Shown here: positions 18,411 to 27,016 of the stretch, piece after piece
How positions within the stretch are numbered: the stretch's first letter is position 1
Layout of the letters: each line of letters opens with the position of its first letter
Assembly (NCBI GenBank): GCA_002336115.1
Contig: DDEN01000057.1
Span: forward strand, 115,031-179,030
Length of the DNA: 64,000 nt
Direction of reading: 5' to 3'
Source: Chitinophagaceae bacterium UBA1953
Lineage (GTDB): Bacteria; Bacteroidota; Bacteroidia; Chitinophagales; Chitinophagaceae
Translations under genes and position numbers: made by a program
Notes under the pieces: generated by a model
The model's database searches: none
The model's input: the letters and a program-made list of their open reading frames with translations, nothing else
Told to the model about the DNA's origin: nothing

Positions 18411-20459
18411 TTATAATTTGAAAATAATCTGAAACTTTATTTCAGAACGCTTCCTGCCGTTTATTAAGTCAAGTGCTGATCCAATAGTATTACGGTTAGT
18501 ATAAACAGTTTGTGCCCAGCGTACCCAAACTGTAATTTTTTTTAAAATATCATAGTTTAGGTTAGCGTAATAGCGTACTCCTTTATCGTAAAAGGCCGGT
18601 ATTGTGTAACTGTACAGCAAATCGCTTTCATAGGCATAAATACGACTGTTGTAATCATCTGTTTCAAAGTATTGCAGCCTGAGATTTGCTGTAACCCGAC
18701 TAAGTAATGGTTTATAAAAAAAATCAAAATACGCCAGAAATCCACGGCTTATTTCATGTACATTGTCATTGTACCACATTGCCTCCATTCTTTGGCGGAG
18801 CGTGATTGCAGGGCTCACTTTATAATGAATCTGGGTTCGCCAGTTGGACCGCTTTACAGGATTTACAGCAGAGGTTTCAGTTTGCCCATCATTTGTATAA
18901 TTCAACGCTTTGGTTTCGGTTCGGAAACAGGAATAAATTTCAATCTGCTTATTAGGATGATAAGTAACCTGTAGTAAAAAGTCTTTCCCATTTGAAGGAG
19001 CATCAACTCTGTATTTCAGGAATGGGAAACGGTAAATATCTGCATAACCTGTTACATCCCATTTTGATAATGGTTTAACAGAAATGCCAGCAAACAATCC
19101 CTTTTCATTTACCGGATAACTTCCTTCAGTAAATGCGTTTCCGAAAACAGATTGATAGCCGGGTTGAATATTCCTGTAAACAAACGACAGATCAACTTTT
19201 GGGTCAACACTCAGCAGTAAACCACTTATTACTCCATTATATTTCTGATTGTGATTAGCTGCTTCCCCAAACCAATGCAGGTTTTTATATGTATATCCCC
19301 AATCGAAACCGAAATTGGTTGATTTTCTCCCGTTAAAGGCAAAATAATTGTAAGGTTGATCGTCCTTGTTAAATAGATGATTGAAGTTGAAATGAATAGC
19401 ATTTAATCCAAGATGCAGATTATTTTTATTGTAACTAAAATTTCCTCCAAATGAATTCATCTGAACCTTGTTCCTGTCAGCCAGTTCACTTGCTGTACGG
19501 TGCAACCCTGATGTTTGCAGTGAAGAAAAATAATCATCACCCTGCAATGTATCGGCTATCATATTCCCACTCACTTTCCTGAATGAAGCATAACCCGTCA
19601 ACTGAAATTTCCCCTTTTCCAACGTAATCCCGGTGCCACGGTTAAAAAAATATTCCCCGGTTGAATTATAAGGACGCAGTATTGCTGCCTGCCGTTTAAC
19701 ATTCAGCACATCGGCGCTTTTCTTAAATGCAAGTGACTGCCACTGAATCAATCCCTGACCCATATTTACTGTAAAATCGCCAACGACAAGGTTCTTTATA
19801 ATTCCCAGATTCCGCACAAAAAAATGAGCAGAATAAAAATCAAAACCATACTTCTGAGCGCCTTTAAACAACTGTTCGCCCGGGTCATTTTCTGCTGTTA
19901 TTCCATATTGAAGCTGGTTAGTATAAGCATATTTATACCTGAACAGAAGGCGTTCTCTTCCGCCGGGATAAAAACCAGAAGCCGTCGAATCATTTTTTCG
20001 TAAAAATCCTTCTGATATTTCAGGAACATAAACCATCCTTGATAAAATGGAATGTTCGCCAAGCGAAAGGCGTTTACCAAATTCCTGATGAATTTTTAAC
20101 GATGGGCCAGCAAAAACATAAGGAAGAATTTTCTGAATGGTTACAATATCCCATAAAGGAACAGCTTGCAACTCATACAGGTTTACCAATCTGCCAAACA
20201 ATTTTCTATACTGAATAAAACTTGCTATCTGCAACGGAGATAAAAAAGAAAATTCTTTCAACTCCTCCTCTCCCGCTTCATTTAGATTCAGTTTATGCCT
20301 GACATAATACTGCAACTCCTGTAAGTAAGAATCATCTTCAGTTTCGCTTTCATTGATTTCTGTAATATTTTCTATCTGTTGTTCCGTTGCAGGAACTTCC
20401 TGTGCATTGACGTTATTCATTGCAACCACAAAAAACAGTATCGTCAGTAAAAATTTCAT
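18411..20459 (-). CDS. Helix-hairpin-helix protein with predicted outer-membrane beta-barrel
   Basis: A 682-residue exported protein. A signal peptide (MKFLLTILFFVVAMNNVNAQ) precedes an acidic stretch and two ComEA-like HHH repeats (about residues 50-115; LNLNEAGEEELKEFSFLSP and LFGRLVNLYELQAV). A long region of alternating amphipathic strands rich in Tyr, Phe and Asn ends in SEIKFQIIFKL, typical of a barrel closing strand. This architecture recurs in Bacteroidota but has no assigned function that I know. DNA uptake is suggested only by the HHH repeats. It starts inside the stop of the PorV-like gene (ATGA overlap), so the two are translationally coupled. Confidence 0.75.
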   Translation of the reverse strand: MKFLLTILFFVVAMNNVNAQEVPATEQQIENITEINESETEDDSYLQELQYYVRHKLNLNEAGEEELKEFSFLSPLQIASFIQYRKLFGRLVNLYELQAVPLWDIVTIQKILPYVFAGPSLKIHQEFGKRLSLGEHSILSRMVYVPEISEGFLRKNDSTASGFYPGGRERLLFRYKYAYTNQLQYGITAENDPGEQLFKGAQKYGFDFYSAHFFVRNLGIIKNLVVGDFTVNMGQGLIQWQSLAFKKSADVLNVKRQAAILRPYNSTGEYFFNRGTGITLEKGKFQLTGYASFRKVSGNMIADTLQGDDYFSSLQTSGLHRTASELADRNKVQMNSFGGNFSYNKNNLHLGLNAIHFNFNHLFNKDDQPYNYFAFNGRKSTNFGFDWGYTYKNLHWFGEAANHNQKYNGVISGLLLSVDPKVDLSFVYRNIQPGYQSVFGNAFTEGSYPVNEKGLFAGISVKPLSKWDVTGYADIYRFPFLKYRVDAPSNGKDFLLQVTYHPNKQIEIYSCFRTETKALNYTNDGQTETSAVNPVKRSNWRTQIHYKVSPAITLRQRMEAMWYNDNVHEISRGFLAYFDFFYKPLLSRVTANLRLQYFETDDYNSRIYAYESDLLYSYTIPAFYDKGVRYYANLNYDILKKITVWVRWAQTVYTNRNTIGSALDLINGRKRSEIKFQIIFKL

Positions 20460-21322
20460 TCCTCTGACGGTTCCTGTTTTTTACTGAAATCAAATAACAA
20501 CATAACAGACGGCGATATGCCCAGTTGCTGATGATAAACTGTAGCCACATCAATCCTGAACTGACCAAACTTTAACCCAACCCCGGCAAAAGGTTGAGCT
20601 GTTACTGTGTTTATTCCAGCTCTCAAAAACAATTGTTTAACCAATGCATATTGAAATGCAGCATTTACACCCACATTTTTATTTTCCTCCTTGATAATTT
20701 CTGCTGTCAGAAAAAATTTATCCGATACTTCATAACCCAACCCACCTCTGTAAACGAATGCAATTTTTTCATTTTTTGCCTTATCCAGATTCCCTCCTAC
20801 GGGATTATAAACACTGAACCCTGCATGAAGTTTTTCACTAAGGTGCATGAGAACACCAGCTTCAAAATAAAAAGTTGAAGATGATTGATAAGCAGGAATC
20901 CGCAGATTATAATAATTGAATTTTACGCCTGCATCTACTTTTGACCCAAGCGGTAAAGCATAAGCCAGCGACAATTGTGATTCGTTATAATTACTGTAGC
21001 CAAAATAATCGGCTTGCAAACCGAAAGCTCCCGAATTGGTTTGAAAAGCTGCCGCAGCAGTGTACTGGCTGAATGCGTTAAGCAAAAATCTTCTTTCGCT
21101 GTAAACACCTGCGCTGTTTTTTGTTTTTGCCAATGCAGCGGGATTAACGATAAAGGAAAAAGCATCGGAACGCCCTGAGCTGTAAGCACCTAATCCCAGA
21201 TAGTTGCCGATCAAAGGCTGCCGTACAGTTTGTGCATAGGTTATGCAGGCGAAACAGGTATAGCACAAGAACAGATATTTCTTCAAACAGATTAGTTTTA
21301 GACTGAAAAATAATATTTTCAA
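20456..21322 (-). CDS. PorV/PorQ-like outer-membrane beta-barrel protein
   Basis: A 288-residue protein with an N-terminal hydrophobic signal (cleavage probably after CITYA). FIVNPAALAKTK resembles the N-P-A motif of the PorV/PorQ/FadL-like barrel families. Alternating strands such as FGLQADYFGYSNYNESQLSL and VDAGVKFNYYNLR fill the rest. The barrel appears to end in PSVMLLFDF, followed by a charged tail. The first gene of a two-gene unit, it overlaps the HHH gene by 4 bp. A T9SS-accessory role is only an analogy. Confidence 0.7.
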   Translation of the reverse strand: MKILFFSLKLICLKKYLFLCYTCFACITYAQTVRQPLIGNYLGLGAYSSGRSDAFSFIVNPAALAKTKNSAGVYSERRFLLNAFSQYTAAAAFQTNSGAFGLQADYFGYSNYNESQLSLAYALPLGSKVDAGVKFNYYNLRIPAYQSSSTFYFEAGVLMHLSEKLHAGFSVYNPVGGNLDKAKNEKIAFVYRGGLGYEVSDKFFLTAEIIKEENKNVGVNAAFQYALVKQLFLRAGINTVTAQPFAGVGLKFGQFRIDVATVYHQQLGISPSVMLLFDFSKKQEPSEE

Positions 21323-21383
21323 CCACTTTATGCAACTCCGCTTTTAATTTTTTTCCACATCATCTAAAACGTCATGGTTGTAT

Positions 21384-21391
21384 TATTTTTG
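21384..21391 (+). promoter_or_regulatory. Bacteroidota -7 box immediately upstream of folD
   Basis: TATTTTTG ends 4 nt before the folD ATG at 21396. If it is used, the transcript would begin at or next to the start codon (leaderless). A clear -33 TTTG is not seen. Confidence 0.45.
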
Positions 21392-21395
21392 CAGC

Positions 21396-22277
21396 ATGCA
21401 ATTACTTGATGGTAAACTGGCAGCCCAAGCCATAAAAGATGAACTGAAAGCAAAAACAGCCTCATTAACAGCAAAAGGCAATCGGCCACCACACCTTGCT
21501 GCAATTCTTGTTGGAACGGATGGTGCAAGCGAAACATACGTGGCATCAAAAGCAAAAAACTGTGCTGAAATTGGTTTTGAATCAACATTAAAACGTTTTC
21601 CTGATACAATCAGCGAAGAAGAATTGCTGAATGAAATTGAACTGCTTAACAACGATGACAATATTGATGGTATTCTTGTTCAGCTTCCCCTACCCAAACA
21701 TATCAGTGACGATAAGGTGATTAATAAAATCAATCCGGCAAAAGATGTGGATGGTTTTCACCCGGTGAGTGTGGGTAACATGGTTAGCGGAACTCCAACA
21801 TTCATCCCTGCCACTCCTTACGGTATTTTACTGATGCTGGAGCATTATAAAATACCAACAAGTGGTAAACATGCGGTGGTAATTGGTCGCAGTCATATTG
21901 TTGGCACACCCATGAGTATTTTATTAAGCCGCAAAGCGTATCCCGGCAACTGTACAGTTACCACCTGCCATTCTGCAACTACCAACCTGAAAGAAATCTG
22001 TCTGCAGGGCGATATTATTGTTGCGGCCTTAGGTAAACCTGAATTTTTAACTGCCGATATGGTGAAAGAAGGTGCGGTGATTATTGATGTTGGTATTACA
22101 AGAGTTCCTGATGCAACAAAGAAAAGCGGCTTTGCTTTAAAAGGTGATGTTAAGTTTGATGAAGTTGCTCCAAAGAGCAGTTACATCACCCCTGTTCCTG
22201 GTGGTGTTGGACTCATGACCATTGCAGGTTTGCTGATGAATACATACAATGCTTACATGCAGAAAGAAAACAAATAA
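21396..22277 (+). CDS. folD: Bifunctional methylenetetrahydrofolate dehydrogenase/methenyltetrahydrofolate cyclohydrolase
   Basis: Interconverts 5,10-methylene-, methenyl- and 10-formyl-tetrahydrofolate for purine synthesis and initiator-tRNA formylation. Motifs are SETYVASKAKNCAEIG (catalytic Lys), DGILVQLPLP, KDVDGFHP, the Rossmann signature VVIGRSHIVGTP and the C-terminal PVPGGVGLMT. I start at the ATG at 21396 (MQLLDGKL) rather than 18 nt upstream, since the family begins at this motif and the promoter box overlaps the longer start. 293 residues. It is followed 27 bp later by queE. Confidence 0.96.
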   Translation: MQLLDGKLAAQAIKDELKAKTASLTAKGNRPPHLAAILVGTDGASETYVASKAKNCAEIGFESTLKRFPDTISEEELLNEIELLNNDDNIDGILVQLPLPKHISDDKVINKINPAKDVDGFHPVSVGNMVSGTPTFIPATPYGILLMLEHYKIPTSGKHAVVIGRSHIVGTPMSILLSRKAYPGNCTVTTCHSATTNLKEICLQGDIIVAALGKPEFLTADMVKEGAVIIDVGITRVPDATKKSGFALKGDVKFDEVAPKSSYITPVPGGVGLMTIAGLLMNTYNAYMQKENK

Positions 22278-22304
22278 CACATCCAATAACCGTTTTACTT
22301 TTCA

Positions 22305-22991
22305 ATGACTGACCAATCAATTTCAACGCAACAGCTTCTTCCTGTAATGGAATCGTTTTACACCTTGCAGGGCGAAGGTTATTACCAGGGTAAAGCTGCT
22401 TACTTTATCCGTTTAGGTGGTTGTGATGTTGGTTGTGTTTGGTGTGATGTAAAAGAAAGCTGGGATGCGGATAAACATCCAAAGTTCAGTATTGATGAAA
22501 TCGTTGAAAAAGCGGTGAAAGATGTTACAGGTTACCAGTTGCAAGTTGCAGGCACAAAACAACCCGTAACCAGTAACCTGAAACCTGGAACCAGTCTTGC
22601 TGTTATCACAGGCGGTGAACCGTTATTACACAATTTAACTGCGTTAACCAAAGCCCTTCATGCAGCCGGTTTTCAAACCAATATTGAAACTTCAGGATCA
22701 AGCCAACTGAGTGGCGATTGGGACTGGATCTGTCTTTCGCCCAAAAAGTTCAAAGCTCCGTTGCCGGAGATTCTTTCAAAAGCCAGTGAGCTGAAGGTTG
22801 TCATCTTCAACAAAACTGATTTTGATTGGGCCGAACAATATGCAGCACAAACATCGCCGCAATGCAAATTATTCCTTCAGCCAGAGTGGGACAAAGCCCA
22901 ACAGGTAACTCCAATAATTATCGATTACATAAAAGCAAATCCCAAATGGGAACTGAGTTTGCAGATTCACAAATACATCAACGTTCCGTAA
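22305..22991 (+). CDS. queE: 7-carboxy-7-deazaguanine synthase (radical SAM) with an in-frame repeat insertion
   Basis: Converts 6-carboxy-tetrahydropterin to 7-carboxy-7-deazaguanine in queuosine biosynthesis. FYTLQGEG and the cluster motif CDVGCVWC (CxxxCxxC) are near residues 20-50, and the SAM-binding AVITGGEPL is near 105. Between the helix ending VEKAVKDV and AVITGGEP lies an unusual segment of about 23 residues (YQLQVAGTKQPVTSNLKPGT) that normal family members of about 205-210 residues appear to lack. It is encoded exactly by a 70-bp heptamer array, annotated separately. Key residues are intact, so the enzyme is probably still active. Queuosine partner genes are not in the window. Confidence 0.9.
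   Translation: MTDQSISTQQLLPVMESFYTLQGEGYYQGKAAYFIRLGGCDVGCVWCDVKESWDADKHPKFSIDEIVEKAVKDVTGYQLQVAGTKQPVTSNLKPGTSLAVITGGEPLLHNLTALTKALHAAGFQTNIETSGSSQLSGDWDWICLSPKKFKAPLPEILSKASELKVVIFNKTDFDWAEQYAAQTSPQCKLFLQPEWDKAQQVTPIIIDYIKANPKWELSLQIHKYINVP
22524..22593. repeat. Ten phased heptamers with inverted symmetry inside queE
   Basis: The segment divides into ten consecutive 7-mers without slippage: GTTACAG, GTTACCA, GTTGCAA, GTTGCAG, GCACAAA, ACAACCC, GTAACCA, GTAACCT, GAAACCT, GGAACCA. The first four (GTTRCMR) and the last four are roughly reverse complements of each other, so the element can fold into an imperfect hairpin with a 7-nt rhythm. It is read through in frame by queE. Confidence 0.75.
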
Positions 22992-23134
22992 AAAGTAAAA
23001 AAACAAAAATCAAAATTTAACCCTGATTGTACTGCAGTCGAACGATCCGGCTACCTTTTGCTCTTTAACTTTTGCCTTTCCTATTACAACATCTTTCGCT
23101 TGTTTTCGTTGTTATCTTTATAAAAAGAAAAACG

Positions 23135-25039
23135 TTGAACAGATTATTACTCTATATTAGTTTTTTCATCAGTTTTACAGCAAATGCCCAGTGGTATGAC
23201 CCGGGTAAAGTAAATGTAAAAATCGGCTACAAATATGCGGATGCATTGAATGAAGCAAGAATGAAAAACTATGACAAAGCAATTCAACTGATTGATGAAT
23301 GCATTGCAGCCGATAAAAAATTTGTTGATGCATATCTCAGCAAAGCAGGCATCTATTCCGAACAAAAAAAATACAAACCTTCAGTTGAATGGTATAATAC
23401 AGCCAAAAGTCTCGATTCAGTTTATTTCAATACATTTCTTCTTCCTTACTCCATTGCGCTTGCAGGAAATGGTGAATTTGAAAATGCATTACATGCCATT
23501 ATTCAATACCTGCAAAGACCAAACCTCAACGAACGTTTAGCAAAATCGGCTAACTACCGTAAACGTTGTTATGAATTTGCAATTAACTATTCCATTAGGC
23601 ATCCGCAAAAAGATTATGTTTTTACGCCACAGAATCTGGGTGACAGTATCAATACCAAACTGCTTGAATATTTTCCAACCACAACTATCGATGGAAACAC
23701 ATTGGTATTTACAAGGCGAGTTGGACAGGAAGATTTTTATGTAAGCGAAAAGAAAAACGGTGTATGGAGCAAAGCAGAGCCATTGCCAGGAAATCTTAAT
23801 ACCGCTGAAAATGAAGGTGCACAAACCATTTCGCAGGATGGAAAAATGCTCATCTTCACCGGTTGCAATATGCCCGATGGTGAAGGCAGTTGCGATCTGT
23901 ATGTTTCTTATCTCACAAAAAATGGATGGGGCGAACGGATCAATATCGGCAGGGTTATTAATACAGAATTCTGGGAAAGTCAGCCAAGTTTATCACCCGA
24001 TAAAAGAGCCTTGTATTTTGCAGCCCGTGATCCTTCAGGCTATGGCGGAAGTGATTTATATGTGAGCTACCTGCAAGCTAACGGTAAATGGGGAGCACCG
24101 CAAAATTTAGGGCCGGATATTAATACGAGTGCAGATGAAAGCTGTCCGTTTATACATGCCGATAATCAAACACTTTATTTTACCAGCAATGGATTGCCCG
24201 GTTATGGAGCCAACGATTTATTCTTTGTAAAAAAACAGGCAGATGGAAGTTGGGGCAAACCTGAAAATCTTGGCTACCCTGTTAATACAATTGATGATGA
24301 AGGATCGTTAACCATTGCCAGCGATGGTAAAACAGCTTATTACTCCAGCGATGGCGCAGATAGTCGTGGTGGGCTTGATATTTACACGTTTGAATTGCCG
24401 GAAACCGACAGACCCAATAAAACTTTATGGGTTAAAGGAAATGTGTTCGACATTAAAACAAAAGCCGGCTTACCATCTTCAGTTGAATTGATTGATTTGT
24501 TAACAACACAAACCATCAGCAAAGTGCAAACCGATGAAGAAGGAAATTATCTCATTACCTTACCGGTTGGCAACAATTATGTGTTCAATGTAAACAGGAA
24601 AGGCTATTTGTTTTATTCTGAAAACTTTTTGCTGAAAGAACAAAAGGTTGATACGCCCTTCACCATCAACATTCCGTTAATACCCATTGAAGTAAATGCA
24701 AGCATTGTACTTAAAAATATTTTCTTCGACAGTAAACAATCTGTACTGAAACCTGAATCAATGATTGAACTCGACAAGGTAGTTCAACTGATGAAAGAGA
24801 ACCCAACTGTTCAGATCGAAATCAGCGGGCATACCGATAATGTGGGTAAACCCGCCGACAACCTCAAACTGTCGGTTGACAGGGCTAAATCTGTCATCAA
24901 TTATTTACTCTACAAAGGAATTCCTGCAGTAAGGTTAAGTTCAAAAGGATTTGGTGAAACAAAACCTGTTGCCGATAACAAAACGGAAGAAGGGCGTGCA
25001 AAAAACAGGCGAACAGAGTTGAAGGTGTTAAGCAAATAA
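23135..25039 (+). CDS. OmpA-family protein with TPR and PD40 repeats
   Basis: A cell-envelope protein of about 634 residues. The signal peptide (ending ISFTANAQ) follows a TTG at 23135. The open frame extends to another TTG at 23072, but only 23135 gives a good signal peptide, and no ATG or GTG is available. Domains: TPR-like helices (about 40-130), WD40-like PD40 strands (about 170-440; repeated DGKMLIFTG, DKRALYFAARD and NQTLYFTSNG), a carboxypeptidase-regulatory-like module (about 450-525) and a C-terminal OmpA peptidoglycan-binding domain (FFDSKQSVLKPES and GHTDNVG). This is the architecture of PorE-like and related T9SS or envelope proteins. It shares one base with dprA (TAATG). Confidence 0.85.
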   Translation: MNRLLLYISFFISFTANAQWYDPGKVNVKIGYKYADALNEARMKNYDKAIQLIDECIAADKKFVDAYLSKAGIYSEQKKYKPSVEWYNTAKSLDSVYFNTFLLPYSIALAGNGEFENALHAIIQYLQRPNLNERLAKSANYRKRCYEFAINYSIRHPQKDYVFTPQNLGDSINTKLLEYFPTTTIDGNTLVFTRRVGQEDFYVSEKKNGVWSKAEPLPGNLNTAENEGAQTISQDGKMLIFTGCNMPDGEGSCDLYVSYLTKNGWGERINIGRVINTEFWESQPSLSPDKRALYFAARDPSGYGGSDLYVSYLQANGKWGAPQNLGPDINTSADESCPFIHADNQTLYFTSNGLPGYGANDLFFVKKQADGSWGKPENLGYPVNTIDDEGSLTIASDGKTAYYSSDGADSRGGLDIYTFELPETDRPNKTLWVKGNVFDIKTKAGLPSSVELIDLLTTQTISKVQTDEEGNYLITLPVGNNYVFNVNRKGYLFYSENFLLKEQKVDTPFTINIPLIPIEVNASIVLKNIFFDSKQSVLKPESMIELDKVVQLMKENPTVQIEISGHTDNVGKPADNLKLSVDRAKSVINYLLYKGIPAVRLSSKGFGETKPVADNKTEEGRAKNRRTELKVLSK

Positions 25040-26157
25040 TGTATTTTGAACACATGAACACCGACCTGATCTATCAGCTTGCATTAACACAGGTGCCTAA
25101 TATAGGAAAGGTACATGCAAAAATTCTTGCAGAACATTTTTCCTCTGCTGAAGAAATATTCAAAGCACGCAAATCTTCTCTTGAAAAAATTGAAGGTATT
25201 GGTGAAGTAAGGGCAAACAGTATTAAACAATTTGCTTCATTCAGCGATAATGAAGATGAACTGAAATTTATTGAGCAATACAAAATCACTCCGCTTTACA
25301 TTACTGATAAAAATTATCCGCATCGTTTACTGCATTGTTACGATCCCCCAACGGTTCTCTTCTACAGGGGAACTGCTGATCTGAATGCTTCAAAGATTAT
25401 TTCCATTATCGGTACAAGAAATAATTCGGATTATGGAAAGATGATGACTGAAAAAATTCTGGATGATCTTGCAGCACTTTCACCATTAATCGTAAGCGGA
25501 CTTGCGTATGGTATTGATGCAATAGCACATAAATACGCAGTAAAACACCAGTTGCCAACAGTTGCTGTGCTTGCACATGGATTAGATACCATTTATCCAT
25601 CGCAACATAAATCGCTTGCAAAGGAAATGGTTGCAGGAAATGGTGGTGTGCTTACAGAATTCCGAAAAGAAACTAAACCAGATAAACATAATTTCCCCAC
25701 CCGTAACAGGATTGTTGCAGGCATGTGCGATGCAACAGTTGTAATAGAAACAGGAAAAAAAGGTGGCAGCATGATCACCGCCAATCTTGCCAACAATTAC
25801 AACAGGGATGTGTTTGCTGTGCCGGGCAAAATAACCGATTCAAAAAGTGAAGGCTGCAATTATCTTATTCAAAGTAACAAAGCTGTATTAATCACAAATG
25901 GTGAAGATGTAATTGAACAGATGGGCTGGCAAACAAAAGGAAAAGACAACAAACCCAAACAGCGGGAATTATTTATTGAATTAACAGAAGATGAAAAAAT
26001 AATTTACCAACTGCTGAAATCGAAAGACAGTTTTCATATTGATGAAATCAACCTGCAATGCTCCATCAGCAGCAGTGCTGTCGCAGCGGCTTTACTTTCA
26101 CTTGAGTTGCAGGGCGTAGTACAGAGTTTACCGGGGAAACTATATTCATTAATATAA
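25039..26157 (+). CDS. dprA: DNA-processing protein DprA
   Basis: Binds incoming single-stranded DNA and loads RecA during natural transformation. An N-terminal SAM/HhH-like region (about residues 8-75; VPNIGKVHAKILAEHF) precedes the Rossmann-fold core with IIGTRNNSDYG, SGLAYGIDAIAH, LAHGLDTIYPSQH, NFPTRNRIVAG and KKGGSMITANLA, and the C-terminal winged helix (about 300-372, DEINLQCSIS). The ATG at 25039 overlaps the upstream stop. An internal ATG at 25054 (MNTDLIYQL) is an equally good start and closer to the family N-terminus. Competence in this organism is inferred only from this gene. Confidence 0.94.
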   Translation: MYFEHMNTDLIYQLALTQVPNIGKVHAKILAEHFSSAEEIFKARKSSLEKIEGIGEVRANSIKQFASFSDNEDELKFIEQYKITPLYITDKNYPHRLLHCYDPPTVLFYRGTADLNASKIISIIGTRNNSDYGKMMTEKILDDLAALSPLIVSGLAYGIDAIAHKYAVKHQLPTVAVLAHGLDTIYPSQHKSLAKEMVAGNGGVLTEFRKETKPDKHNFPTRNRIVAGMCDATVVIETGKKGGSMITANLANNYNRDVFAVPGKITDSKSEGCNYLIQSNKAVLITNGEDVIEQMGWQTKGKDNKPKQRELFIELTEDEKIIYQLLKSKDSFHIDEINLQCSISSSAVAAALLSLELQGVVQSLPGKLYSLI

Positions 26158-26158
26158 A

Positions 26159-26178
26159 GGGCCGCCAAAAGGCAGCCC
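26159..26178. terminator. Weak hairpin between dprA and the convergent lipoprotein gene
   Basis: GGGCCGCC and GGCAGCCC pair around AAAA with one C-A mismatch. There is no clean T-tract in either direction. Confidence 0.4.
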
Positions 26179-26202
26179 CTGCTTTATAAAAAGCGACCCG
26201 TT

Positions 26203-26849
26203 TTATTTTTCTCTTGATCCGTTTTCAGGAATATTGAAGAGTGTACGAACATCTTCATAACTCATTGCCTTTAACTGATCTACTGTGTAGCCTGCGGCGG
26301 CACCTGAAGTAAACCTTCCCCCGGAAACTAAGCCTGGAATAAGTATGTAGCGATATTCAAGAGTCTGTGGCAGATTAATCATTACCGGTTGAGTTCCGGG
26401 ATCAGCCGATGTAAAACGGCATGAACCAAAGGTATGCCTGTAAACAAATATTTTCTGAAGTGCAAAAATGCAATTGATCTGGCTTGTAGTGCCACCTGCT
26501 TCTGAAACATAAGGAAGTTTATATGAACTACTTGAGGTATAACGGAAATACACAATAATTGTTCCTTGTGTTAATATGGTATTTGATAATGATGGAGCAT
26601 CAATATGTCTTAATTTAACGCATGTAGCATCAATCGTAGTATCACGAGAAGCATAAGGACCGGTTACCCATGCGGAATAAATAACCTGGGCAGGGGTTCC
26701 AGCAGGGCCTTGAGCACCTGTTGCCCCCGTTGCTCCTGTTGCTCCTGTAGCGCCTTGCGGACCAACAGGACCAGTGTCGCCTTTACAGGCGCAGATAAAA
26801 GAAAAGTAATTGAAAAAACCAAAGTGATGCCTAAGAAAAACTTTTTCAT
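26203..26849 (-). pseudogene. Frameshifted lipoprotein with short collagen-like Gly-x-y repeat
   Basis: Translation from the ATG at 26849 gives a normal signal sequence (MKKFFLGITLVFSITFLLSA), but at the lipobox the frame is wrong and runs to a stop at 26664. In the adjacent frame the sequence continues as CKGDTGPVGPQGATGATG, a collagen-like stretch, then a secreted domain of about 145 residues to the TGA at 26203. That frame has no start codon of its own after its upstream stop. Adding one base, or removing two, near 26785-26790 joins LSA to CKGD and restores a standard lipobox. It is thus either a natural frameshift or a sequencing/assembly error. The C-terminal domain (YKLPYVSEAGG, FGSCRFTSADPG, YTVDQLKAMSYEDV) is of unknown function. 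Confidence 0.75.
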
Positions 26850-26980
26850 GTAAAAGGTTTAATAGTTAATGATGATGATTAAGGCTGCAAACCTATAGCT
26901 ACCATTTTACACTATCAATACCCAATAAGTGGGCTTTTTTATTCACTATTTCGGGTATATGATATTTCCCCGCAGCCCGA

Positions 26981-27013
26981 TTTGGAAGCAAATAGCTCAT
27001 TCCTTTATCTTTG
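26981..27013 (+). promoter_or_regulatory. Consensus promoter of guaB at the start codon
   Basis: TTTG (26981-26984), 21 nt, then TATCTTTG (27006-27013) is a full match to the Bacteroidota promoter. The -7 box ends only 3 nt before the guaB ATG at 27017, so the transcript is predicted to be leaderless or nearly so. Confidence 0.75.
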
Positions 27014-27016
27014 CAC

